DNA of 6,739 bases from DASUMP01 sp036277635. Lineage in GTDB: Bacteria > Actinomycetota > Acidimicrobiia > IMCC26256 > PALSA-610. The position numbers and the translations under genes are program-made. Of this stretch, positions 1 to 6,545 are shown piece after piece. The DNA lies in contig DASUMP010000121.1 in NCBI GenBank assembly GCA_036277635.1, positions 1-6,739 of the forward strand, in the 5' to 3' direction. The notes under the pieces were generated by a model that saw only the letters and a program-made list of their open reading frames with translations, did not search any database and was not told where the DNA came from. The number at the start of each line of letters is the position of its first letter. Position 1 is the first letter of the stretch.

Positions 1-820
1 GTTGGTGCCGACGATGGGCTACTTGCACGAGGGCCATCGCTCGCTCATGCGCGCCGCGCGCGCCGCCACCGATCTCGTGATCGTCACGATCTTCGTGAAC
101 CCGCTGCAGTTCGGGCCCAACGAAGACCTCGATCGGTACCCTCGCGACCTCGACGGCGACCTCGCGGCCTGTCGAGCGGAGAGTGTCGACGTCGTGTTCG
201 CGCCGACCGTCGACGAGATGTACCCGCGACCGCTCGTCACGAGCGTCCACGTCGCCGGGCTCACTGACGCGCTGTGCGGCGTCTCGCGCCCGACGCACTT
301 CGACGGCGTCACGACCGTCGTGGCGAAGCTCTGCTCGATCGTGGGTGCGTGCACCGCGTTCTTCGGACGCAAGGATGCGCAACAGCTCGCGGTGGTCACT
401 CGCATGGCGCGCGACCTCGACCTCCCGGTCGAGGTCGTCGGGTGCCCGCTGGTGCGCGAGCCCGACGGCCTCGCGTTGTCGAGTCGCAACGCGTACCTCG
501 CCCCCGAGCAACGCCGCGCCGCGCTCGCGTTGTCGCGCGGGTTGCGCGAGGGTGTCGACCTGGTGGTGCGCGGCGAGCGCGACCCCCGACCCGTCGTGGC
601 GCGGGTCCTCGACGTGCTCGCGGCGGAGGCGCTCGTGGAGACCGAGTACGTCGAGCTGCGCGACGCCGAGGAGCTCGAGCCGGTCGCACGACTCGACGGC
701 CGCCTGCTCTTGGCGGTCGCGGCGCGCGTCGGCGCGACGCGACTCATCGACAACGCCCACCTCGTGATCGACGGCGCGCGGGTCGACGTCGATCTCGGCG
801 TCGTGGCGACGGCCTCGTAG
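1..820 (+). CDS. panC: Pantothenate synthetase (pantoate--beta-alanine ligase), 5'-truncated
   Basis: PanC joins pantoate and beta-alanine using ATP, through a pantoyl-adenylate, to give pantothenate, the precursor of coenzyme A; it is cytosolic. The reading frame starts at base 2 and ends with TAG at 818-820 (272 codons seen). The first codon, TTG, is most likely an internal Leu of the LVPTMG strand and not a start: E. coli PanC has about 26 residues before this point, so the true start lies left of the window. Visible family marks are the HIGH-like HEGH (codons 9-12), FVNPLQFGPNEDLDRYPR (31-48), SRPTHFDGV (95-103), FGRKDAQQL (121-129), and DGLALSSRN (155-163), where SSRN is the counterpart of KMSKS. 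RLIDN (247-251) is followed by a tail of about 20 residues. Where many PanC proteins have Pro-Asp before the FxGxKD segment, this one has Ala-Cys. The gene is 9 bases upstream of nadB, in the same direction. Assignment is secure; only the N-terminus is missing. Confidence 0.97.
   Translation, partial: LVPTMGYLHEGHRSLMRAARAATDLVIVTIFVNPLQFGPNEDLDRYPRDLDGDLAACRAESVDVVFAPTVDEMYPRPLVTSVHVAGLTDALCGVSRPTHFDGVTTVVAKLCSIVGACTAFFGRKDAQQLAVVTRMARDLDLPVEVVGCPLVREPDGLALSSRNAYLAPEQRRAALALSRGLREGVDLVVRGERDPRPVVARVLDVLAAEALVETEYVELRDAEELEPVARLDGRLLLAVAARVGATRLIDNAHLVIDGARVDVDLGVVATAS
412..437 (+). repeat. Perfect 11-bp inverted repeat inside panC
   Basis: CGACCTCGACC (412-422) and its exact reverse complement GGTCGAGGTCG (427-437) flank a 4-base TCCC loop, so the transcript could form a stable hairpin. 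No T-run follows, so it does not look like an intrinsic terminator. It codes for the D-L-D-L-P-V-E-V stretch of PanC, and Asp/Leu/Val/Glu codons in GC-rich genes easily produce such complementarity. The structure is directly visible; any function is unproven and coincidence is the leading explanation. Confidence 0.4.
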
Positions 821-823
821 GCT
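818..823 (+). promoter_or_regulatory. Candidate -10 box (TAGGCT) for a leaderless nadB transcript
   Basis: TAGGCT fits the actinobacterial -10 pattern TANNNT and is followed by exactly six bases and then the nadB ATG (830-832). This spacing would put the transcription start on or next to the A of the start codon, giving a leaderless mRNA. The TAG of the box is also the panC stop codon. Support by absence: no Shine-Dalgarno-like sequence lies in the short gap before nadB. The -35 region (around 794-800) is weak, which is common for such promoters. This is inference from pattern and spacing; nadB may instead be read only from the upstream promoter by translational re-initiation. Confidence 0.45.
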
Positions 824-829
824 CCACCG

Positions 830-2440
830 ATGATCGACCTGCTCGTGCTCGGCAGCGGCATCGCCGGACTCACGTCCGCAGTGCGCGCCGCACGCGCCGG
901 CATGTCGGTGGTCGTCGTGACCAAGGGCGAGCTGTCGCACTCCGCCACCCGCTACGCGCAGGGCGGCGTCGCCGCGGCGCTCGCCGATCCCGACTCGCCC
1001 GAGCTGCACCTGGCCGACACGATCAGCGCGGGCGCCGGACTCTGCGACGTCGACGCGGCGCGCGTGCTCGTCACCGAAGGGCCGGCGCGGGTGCTCGAGC
1101 TCGCGACGATGGGTGCGGTGTTCGACACCGACGCCGACGGCACGTCGTGGCTGCTCGCCCGCGAGGGCGGCCACTCGCTCGCTCGGGTCGTGCACGCCGG
1201 CGGCGACGCGACGGGCGCCGAGATCGAGCGCGCCCTCGTCGCCGCGACGCACGCGACCGCGGCCGCGGTGCGCGAGGGGTGGTTCGCCAGCGCGCTTGTG
1301 ATCGACGACGGCCGGTGCGCGGGGATCCGAGCGACCGACCCGGCGGGCGAGGTGCACGAGATCCGCGCGGCGCACACCGTGCTGTCCACCGGTGGCGCCG
1401 GCCAGTGCTTCGCGGTGACCACGAACCCCGAGCTGTCGACCGGCGACGGCATCGCCCTCGCGCTGCGCGCCGGGGTCGCGTGCGCCGACGTGGAGTTCGT
1501 GCAGTTCCACCCGACCGCGCTGCACCACCCGGCGATGCCGCGCCCGTTGCTGAGCGAGGCGCTGCGCGGCGAAGGCGCGGTGCTGCGCGACGCCGACGGT
1601 GTGGCGTTCATGGAGGGCGAGCACCCGCTCGCCGACCTCGCGCCGCGCGACGTCGTGTCGCGCTGCATCGCAACGCGCCTGCGCGACACCGGCGCGTCGC
1701 ACGTGTGGCTCGACGCCACGTCGATCGCCGAGTTCGCGCGTCGCTTCCCGACGATCTGGTCCGCGTGCCGCGCCGTCGGCCTCGATCCCACGCGCGACTG
1801 GCTGCCCGTCGCGCCCGCCGCGCACTACCTCTCCGGCGGCGTGGTCACCGACCTCGACGGCGCCACCACCCTGCCCCATCTGTGGGCGTCGGGTGAGGTC
1901 GCCTGTTCGGGCGTGCACGGCGCCAACCGGTTGGCGTCGAACTCGCTGCTCGACGGGTTGGTCTTCGGCGGCCGGGTCGTCGACGCGATCGCGGCCGGAC
2001 GCACCGGAGCCCTCGAGACGGGCGCGATGCGGCGCATCCGCGACCTGCCGACCACCGCGTCGGCGCCTCGGATCGCGGCGGCGTCCTCCGACCTCACCCC
2101 CGACGCCACTCGCCTCCGGTCCGACCTCCAGCTCGCCATGACCTCCGACTGCGGTGTGCTGCGCGACCCGATCGGCCTCGCCCGCGCCGCGCGCGTCGTC
2201 GCCGACACGACACGGCGCTCGGCGGCCGCCACCGACATCGCCGGCCAGGAGGTCGACAACCTCGCGACGGTTGCCGCCGCGATCGTGAGCGCCGCGCTGG
2301 CACGGGAGGAGACCCGCGGGTCACACGCGCGCGCCGACCACCCCCACACGAGCGACGCGTTCGCGGGCCGGTTCGTCCACGTCGGCGGCACCGAGCCGGT
2401 CTTCGTCCCGCTGCCTGCGAGCGAGCGGGTCGCCACGTGA
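830..2440 (+). CDS. nadB: L-aspartate oxidase
   Basis: NadB is a cytosolic FAD enzyme that oxidises L-aspartate to iminoaspartate, the first step of de novo NAD synthesis; NadA then condenses the product with dihydroxyacetone phosphate. The protein has 536 residues, close to the 540 of E. coli NadB. It begins with a Rossmann FAD motif GSGIAG (8-13), then RYAQGGVAAA (41-50), REGGHS (111-116), QFHPTAL (225-231), SEALRGEG (242-249), APRD (271-274), HYLSGGV (332-338) and GANRLASNSLLDGLVFG (364-380). Residues matching recalled E. coli active-site positions are present: Glu112, His227, Glu243, Arg273, His332 and Arg367. Ala39 sits where succinate dehydrogenase/fumarate reductase flavoproteins carry the covalent-flavin His, which favours NadB. 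The C-terminal helical domain includes the family signature REETRGSHARADHP (492-505). ATG at 830 is immediately followed by the FAD fold, so the start is secure. Its last bases overlap nadC by 4. Confidence 0.97.
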   Translation: MIDLLVLGSGIAGLTSAVRAARAGMSVVVVTKGELSHSATRYAQGGVAAALADPDSPELHLADTISAGAGLCDVDAARVLVTEGPARVLELATMGAVFDTDADGTSWLLAREGGHSLARVVHAGGDATGAEIERALVAATHATAAAVREGWFASALVIDDGRCAGIRATDPAGEVHEIRAAHTVLSTGGAGQCFAVTTNPELSTGDGIALALRAGVACADVEFVQFHPTALHHPAMPRPLLSEALRGEGAVLRDADGVAFMEGEHPLADLAPRDVVSRCIATRLRDTGASHVWLDATSIAEFARRFPTIWSACRAVGLDPTRDWLPVAPAAHYLSGGVVTDLDGATTLPHLWASGEVACSGVHGANRLASNSLLDGLVFGGRVVDAIAAGRTGALETGAMRRIRDLPTTASAPRIAAASSDLTPDATRLRSDLQLAMTSDCGVLRDPIGLARAARVVADTTRRSAAATDIAGQEVDNLATVAAAIVSAALAREETRGSHARADHPHTSDAFAGRFVHVGGTEPVFVPLPASERVAT

Positions 2441-3279
2441 GCGACTTCGACCCGCCGCTCGCCGCGATCCGTGCCCTGGTCGCGCGCGCGCTGGCGGAGG
2501 ACGTCGGGGTGATGGGCGACATCACGTCGATCGCGACGGTCGCCGAGTCGGCCATCGGCACCGGCGCCTTCGTGCCTCGGGAGCCGGGCGTGCTGGCGGG
2601 GACGCGAGCGGCCGGCGAGGTGTTCGCCCAGGTCGACCCCGAGGTCTCGGTCGTGTGGAGTGCGGCCGACGGCGCCGCGGTCGGCGCGGGTGAGGTGGTC
2701 GGCGAGGTGCGCGGCCGGCTGCGCTCCCTGCTGTTGGCCGAGCGCACCGCGCTGAACCTGCTCACGCACTGCAGCGGGATCGCCACCACGACGGCCGAGT
2801 TCGTCCGCCGCGCCGTCCCCGTGCGGGTGCGCGACACCCGCAAGACGATTCCCGGATTGCGCGCGCTGCAGAAGGCCGCGGTGCGCGCCGGCGGCGGGGT
2901 GAACCACCGCGACTCGCTCTCCGACGCGGTACTGATCAAGGACAACCACCTCAGCGCGATCGGGATCGTCGACGCGGTCACGCAGGCCCGCGCGTGCTGG
3001 CCCGGCCGCGTGATCGAGGTGGAGTGCGACACGCTCGACCAGGTCGCCGACGCGCGAGCCGCCCGCGCCGACATCGTCCTCGTCGACAACATGACGCCCG
3101 ACGAGGTGCGCGAAGCCGTGAAGGTGCTCGACGGCACCGCCGCGCTCGAGATCTCAGGCGGGATCACTCTCGACACCGTGGCCGAGTACGCGAACACCGG
3201 CGCCGACTACGTCGCCGTGGGCGCGCTGACCCATTCGGTGCGTACGCTCGACATCGGGCTCGACATCATCACGGGCTGA
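2437..3279 (+). CDS. nadC: Nicotinate-nucleotide pyrophosphorylase (quinolinate phosphoribosyltransferase)
   Basis: NadC converts quinolinate and PRPP to nicotinate mononucleotide, CO2 and pyrophosphate, the third step of de novo NAD synthesis. The 280-residue length is typical. The N-terminal sandwich domain carries EDVGVMGDIT (21-30) and AERTALNLL (101-109). The barrel holds the substrate-binding series RDTRKTIPGLRALQK (132-146), AGGGVNHR (151-158), LIKDNH (166-171), EVEC (194-197), LVDN (215-218), EISGGI (238-243) and VGALTHS (261-267). The Arg132/Arg135/Lys136, His157/Arg158 and Lys168 cluster expected to bind the phosphate and carboxylate groups is intact. The pattern resembles the Mycobacterium tuberculosis NadC. 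The GTG start at 2437 overlaps the nadB stop (GTGA) and has no clear Shine-Dalgarno, so translation is probably coupled to nadB. A 19-base gap separates it from coaX. Confidence 0.97.
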   Translation: MSDFDPPLAAIRALVARALAEDVGVMGDITSIATVAESAIGTGAFVPREPGVLAGTRAAGEVFAQVDPEVSVVWSAADGAAVGAGEVVGEVRGRLRSLLLAERTALNLLTHCSGIATTTAEFVRRAVPVRVRDTRKTIPGLRALQKAAVRAGGGVNHRDSLSDAVLIKDNHLSAIGIVDAVTQARACWPGRVIEVECDTLDQVADARAARADIVLVDNMTPDEVREAVKVLDGTAALEISGGITLDTVAEYANTGADYVAVGALTHSVRTLDIGLDIITG

Positions 3280-3283
3280 AGCC

Positions 3284-3288
3284 GGAGG
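3284..3288 (+). promoter_or_regulatory. Shine-Dalgarno site for coaX
   Basis: GGAGG lies in the 19-base gap after nadC, 10 bases before the ATG at 3299. It supports that start and suggests that coaX is initiated independently, unlike its overlapping neighbours nadC and lysS. The spacing is at the long end of the usual range. Confidence 0.75.
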
Positions 3289-3298
3289 ACGGGACGAG

Positions 3299-4063
3299 AT
3301 GCTGCTGGCGATCGACGCGGGGAACACCCAGACCGTGGTCGGGCTGTTCAACGGCGCCGAGCTCGCCGACCACTGGCGCATCGCGACCGACGCCGAGCGC
3401 ACCTCCGACGAGCTCGCCCTCATGATCCAGCAGTTCCTCGGGTTCCACGGGTTCTCGTTCACCGACAACGTCACCGGCGTCGCGATCTCCTCGGGCGTGC
3501 CGCGCGTCACCGCCGCGCTGCGCGAGATGACGCAGCGCTACTTCGGGTTCGCCGCGCTCGTGCTCGAACCGGGCGTGCGGACCGGCATCCCCGTGCTCTA
3601 CGACAACCCGAAGGAAGTGGGCGCCGACCGGATCGCGAACGCGGTCGGCGCGTTCGACATCTACGGCGGACCCACGATCGTCGTCGACTTCGGCACCGCC
3701 ACCACGATCGAGGCGATCAGCGACAAGGGCGAGTACCTCGGCGGCGCGATCTTCCCCGGGATCGAGATCTCGATGGACGCGCTGTTCGGGCGCGCCGCGG
3801 GGCTGCGGCGCGTCGAGCTGATCGCACCCAAGCACGTCATCGGCAAGTCGACCGTCGAGTCGATCCAGTCGGGGTCGCTCTACGGCTTCAGCGCGCAGGT
3901 CGACGGGCTCGTCGACCGCTTCGAGGCGGAGCTCGGCCCGTGCACCGTCATCGCGACCGGCGGTCTCGCCGAGCAGATCATCCCGCACACGCGCACCGTC
4001 CAGCACTACGAGCCGTGGCTCACGCTCAAGGGCCTCCGGCTGATCTTCGAGCGGAACCAGTGA
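3299..4063 (+). CDS. coaX: Type III pantothenate kinase
   Basis: CoaX phosphorylates pantothenate with ATP to 4'-phosphopantothenate, the first step of coenzyme A synthesis proper; it belongs to the ASKHA (acetate/sugar kinase-Hsp70-actin) fold and usually needs a monovalent cation and resists CoA feedback. Residues 4-10 (AIDAGNT) give the N-terminal phosphate-binding motif with Asp6. GADR (108-111) holds the catalytic Asp110 and pantothenate-contacting Arg111. VVDFGTATT (128-136) is the second phosphate motif, with Asp130. GGAIFPGI (148-155) and IATGGLA (218-224) are the usual interface and adenosine-side segments. The 254-residue length is normal. The start is supported by GGAGG upstream and by the glycine/Asp motif beginning at residue 4. 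The product of panC is the substrate of this enzyme, so the operon makes biochemical sense. The stop codon overlaps the lysS start by 4 bases. Confidence 0.96.
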   Translation: MLLAIDAGNTQTVVGLFNGAELADHWRIATDAERTSDELALMIQQFLGFHGFSFTDNVTGVAISSGVPRVTAALREMTQRYFGFAALVLEPGVRTGIPVLYDNPKEVGADRIANAVGAFDIYGGPTIVVDFGTATTIEAISDKGEYLGGAIFPGIEISMDALFGRAAGLRRVELIAPKHVIGKSTVESIQSGSLYGFSAQVDGLVDRFEAELGPCTVIATGGLAEQIIPHTRTVQHYEPWLTLKGLRLIFERNQ

Positions 4064-5577
4064 CCGGCGCCGACGAGCGCGGCGCGCCGCCCGACCTCGA
4101 CGGGCTCGCCGCCGCCGAGCGCGCCCAGCGCCTCGGCAAGGTCGACGCGCTGCGCGCCGCCGGCATCGAGCCGTACCCGATCGGCTTCGACCGTGACGCG
4201 ACCGCGGCGGCGCTGCACGAGCGCTACGACGCGCTCGCCGACGGCACCGAGACCGACGACCGCGTGCGCGTCGCAGGCCGGATCCTCCTGCGCCGCCGCC
4301 AGGGCAAGCTGATGTTCGCCACGCTGCGCGACGGCACCGGTTCGGTGCAGCTGTTCGTGTCGCTCGCCGTGGTCGGTGACGACGCGTTCGCCGCCTTCGA
4401 CGACATCGACCTCGGCGACTGGGTCGGCGTCGCCGGCACCGTCATGAAGACCAAGCGCGGCGAGCTGTCGGTGCGGGTCGAGGAGTGCACGCTGCTCGCC
4501 AAGGCGTTGCGACCGATGCCCGACAAGTGGCACGGCCTCGCCGACGTCGACACGCGCTACCGCCAGCGCTACGTCGACCTCATCGCCAACGACGACGCGC
4601 GTCGCATCTTCGACGTGCGCTTCCGCGCCGTCGCCGCGATGCGCTCGTGGCTGGCCGAACGCGGCTACCTCGAGGTCGAGACGCCGGTGTTGCAACCCGT
4701 GCCGGGCGGCGCGGCGGCGCGCCCGTTCGTCACGCACCACAACGCTCTCGACGCCGAGCTGTCGCTGCGCATCGCGCCCGAGCTCTACCTCAAGCGGCTC
4801 ATCGTGGGCGGCTACGAGAAGGTCTTCGAGATCGCGCGCGTGTTCCGCAACGAGGGTCTCTCGACGCGCCACAACCCCGAGTTCACGATGCTCGAGCTGT
4901 ACGAGGCGTACGCCGACTACCACGACATGATGCGACTCACCGAAGAGCTGATCGCGCACGCGGCTCGCGTCGCCACCGGATCCACCGTCGTGCAGTGGGA
5001 AGGCGCCGACGTCGACCTCGCGCCGCCGTGGCCGCGCCGCGCGCTGCTCGACCTCGTCGAAGAGCACGCGGGCGTGCGCGTGCACCCGGGGATGGACCGC
5101 GCCGAGCTCGTCGCGATCTGCGAGCGTCTTGCGGTGCCCCACGAGCCCGAATGGGGTCCGGGCAAGCTCGTGCTCGAGATCTACGAGAAGACGACCGAGC
5201 ACGCGATCGCGGGCCCCACGTTCGTGTGCGACTACCCGCGCGAGGTGTCGCCGCTGGCGCGAGAGCACCGCGCCGACCCGCTGTTGACCGAGCGCTTCGA
5301 GGTGATCGTGCGCGGGCGCGAGCTCGCGAACGCGTTCACCGAGCTCAACGACCCGGTCGACCAGCGGCGCCGGTTCGAGGCCCAGGCCCGCCTGCAGCAG
5401 CTCGGCGACGTCGAGGCGCACGGCGTCGACGAGGACTACGTGCGGGCGCTCGAGTACGGGATGCCGCCCACCGGCGGGCTCGGGATCGGCGTGGACCGCG
5501 TGGTGATGCTCCTGGCGGGCGTATCGTCGATCCGAGAAGTGATCCTGTTCCCGCACCTGCGACCGGAGGCCGACTAA
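4060..5577 (+). CDS. lysS: Lysyl-tRNA synthetase (class II)
   Basis: LysS charges tRNA-Lys with lysine in the cytosol. The GTG at 4060 overlaps the coaX stop (GTGA) and gives 505 residues, the usual bacterial length; the frame stays open further upstream inside coaX, but the family N-terminal helix (AAAERAQRLGKVDALRAAGI, 16-35) fits the GTG start. An OB-fold anticodon-binding domain follows (about 68-150, with GKLMFATLRDGTGSVQLFV at 82-100). The class II catalytic domain has motif 1 around 200-212 ending before PGGAAARPFVTHHNALD (215-231), motif 2 FRNEGLSTRHNPEFTMLE (262-279), the lysine-pocket segment RGRELANAFTELNDP (418-432) and motif 3 GGLGIGVDRVVMLL (472-485). The mprF-like fusion seen in some actinobacterial LysX proteins is absent, so this looks like the housekeeping enzyme. 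There is only a weak purine-rich stretch before the start, suggesting translational coupling to coaX. No missing catalytic residue was seen. Confidence 0.97.
   Translation: MTGADERGAPPDLDGLAAAERAQRLGKVDALRAAGIEPYPIGFDRDATAAALHERYDALADGTETDDRVRVAGRILLRRRQGKLMFATLRDGTGSVQLFVSLAVVGDDAFAAFDDIDLGDWVGVAGTVMKTKRGELSVRVEECTLLAKALRPMPDKWHGLADVDTRYRQRYVDLIANDDARRIFDVRFRAVAAMRSWLAERGYLEVETPVLQPVPGGAAARPFVTHHNALDAELSLRIAPELYLKRLIVGGYEKVFEIARVFRNEGLSTRHNPEFTMLELYEAYADYHDMMRLTEELIAHAARVATGSTVVQWEGADVDLAPPWPRRALLDLVEEHAGVRVHPGMDRAELVAICERLAVPHEPEWGPGKLVLEIYEKTTEHAIAGPTFVCDYPREVSPLAREHRADPLLTERFEVIVRGRELANAFTELNDPVDQRRRFEAQARLQQLGDVEAHGVDEDYVRALEYGMPPTGGLGIGVDRVVMLLAGVSSIREVILFPHLRPEAD
5565..5569 (+). promoter_or_regulatory. 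Shine-Dalgarno site for the SDR-like gene
   Basis: GGAGG lies inside the last codons of lysS, 10 bases before the ATG at 5580. It supports that start and shows that the ribosome signal of the next gene is embedded in the lysS coding sequence. Confidence 0.7.
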
Positions 5578-5579
5578 GG

Positions 5580-6545
5580 ATGCGTGTCCTCGTCACCGGA
5601 CTCGGCGGTGAGCTCGGCACGCGCGTCGCGCAGCTGCTCGAAGAGCGCCCCGAGGTCACCGAGATCGCCGGCGTCGACTTCTTGCCGCCCCGCCGCCGAC
5701 TCCGGCGCACCGAGTTCCATCGCATCGACCCGCGCCGGCGCGAGCGCCTCGTCGAGTTCGTCGCCGACTTCGCGCCGCAAGGCCTCGCGCACTTCGGCGT
5801 GTACGAGCCCGCGTCGCGCATGAGCCCGGCGTCGGCCGCCGAGCGCACCGAGCTCGCGACGATCGCGTCGTTGAGCGCGGCCGCGCGCGGCGGCGCGCTC
5901 GAAGCGGTCGTCGTGCGCAGCGGTCTCGAGGTCTACGGGCGGCGCTCGCCGCGCGCGTCGGTCCCCGACGAGCAGGTCCCGCCCGCGCCGTCCACCCCCT
6001 ACGGCATGTCGTTGCTCGGCGTGGAAGCGATGGCCGCTGGCCTCGGCCGCCGCCACGACCTGCCCGTCGCCGCGCTGCGCTACGCGCCGGTCGTGGGCTC
6101 GCACGTCCCGAGCCCGCTCGGGCGGCTGCTGCGCCTCCCCGCCGTGCCCGTGCCCGCCTTCGCCGACCCGCCGTTCTCGTTGCTCCACCCCGACGACGCC
6201 GCCGCCGCGATGGCCGAAGCCTTGATCCGCCGGGTCGACGGTCCGCTCAACGTGGTCGGACCGGGCGCGGCCAGCCCGTGGCAGGCGGCCCGCCTCGGCG
6301 GCCGGGTGCCGGTGCCGATCGTGGGTCCCGGCTGGCGGTGGGCCGGTCGGATCGCCGAGCTCGCCGGCGCCGCCATCGCCCCGCACATCGTCGAGGTGCT
6401 GCGCTTCGGCCGCACCGCGTCGGGCAGCCGCGCGGTCGCCGAGCTCGGGCTCGACGACCTGAAGCCCACCCAGCAAGTGCTCACCGAGCTCTACGAATGG
6501 GCGGCGATCGTGCCGCTCGCGCCCGTGGCGGAGGAAGTCGCATGA
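5580..6545 (+). CDS. Extended-SDR / NAD-dependent epimerase-like protein lacking the catalytic Lys
   Basis: The 321-residue protein has the Rossmann start of extended short-chain dehydrogenases: VLVTGLGGELG (3-13) fits TGxxGxxG, Asp33 ends the second strand (GVDF, 31-34), and SGLEVYG (114-120) matches the usual SSxxVYG strand. The active-site Tyr141 is present in TPYGMSLLGVE (139-149), but the position four residues on, normally Lys in YxxxK, is Leu145. The Asn-containing NVxGT helix is also not recognisable. ALRYAPVVGS (165-174) and LLHPDDAA (201-208) match the substrate-side strands of the epimerase family. The substrate is unknown; classical UDP-sugar epimerase activity is doubtful. Layout and C-terminal segments such as GRVPVP (241-246) recall, from memory, mycobacterial Rv0501 (annotated GalE2), which precedes the acyltransferase Rv0502, and the same pairing occurs here. 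The start has a GGAGG site; lysS ends 2 bases before. Fold is confident, function is not. Confidence 0.85.
   Translation: MRVLVTGLGGELGTRVAQLLEERPEVTEIAGVDFLPPRRRLRRTEFHRIDPRRRERLVEFVADFAPQGLAHFGVYEPASRMSPASAAERTELATIASLSAAARGGALEAVVVRSGLEVYGRRSPRASVPDEQVPPAPSTPYGMSLLGVEAMAAGLGRRHDLPVAALRYAPVVGSHVPSPLGRLLRLPAVPVPAFADPPFSLLHPDDAAAAMAEALIRRVDGPLNVVGPGAASPWQAARLGGRVPVPIVGPGWRWAGRIAELAGAAIAPHIVEVLRFGRTASGSRAVAELGLDDLKPTQQVLTELYEWAAIVPLAPVAEEVA
6530..6535 (+). promoter_or_regulatory. Strong Shine-Dalgarno site for the acyltransferase-like gene
   Basis: GGAGGA lies 6 bases before the ATG at 6542, within the last codons of the SDR-like gene. It is the best-spaced ribosome binding site in the window and decides the start of the truncated last gene. 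Confidence 0.8.

Noticed and set aside
274..1896. 540-codon + strand open frame spanning panC and nadB
   Set aside because: Arg-rich shadow frame crossing two well-supported genes; no domain motif and no ribosome site.
3247..3267. Direct repeat CTCGACATC separated by GGG at the end of nadC
   Set aside because: It codes for LDIGLDI, a conserved NadC C-terminal motif, so the repeat follows from the protein sequence.
3280..3298. Possible terminator or promoter in the largest gap (nadC-coaX)
   Set aside because: The 19 bases hold only a Shine-Dalgarno site; no hairpin with T-run and no TANNNT box at a useful distance.
3940..4059. Upstream in-frame extension of lysS into coaX
   Set aside because: Extra residues are a His/Arg-rich shadow of CoaX; the family N-terminus begins after the GTG at 4060, which forms the usual 4-base overlap.
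4006..5556. Long antisense open frame of over 500 codons opposite lysS
   Set aside because: High-GC coding sequence with G/C-rich third positions leaves the opposite strand free of stops. The predicted protein is low-complexity (His, Arg, Val, Glu, Asp rich) with no family motif, while the + strand has a complete LysS.
4485..5579. Apparent N-terminal extension of the SDR-like gene reaching back into lysS
   Set aside because: The frame is open, but the added sequence is an Arg/Ala-rich shadow of LysS. The Rossmann motif begins right after the ATG at 5580, which also has a GGAGG site.
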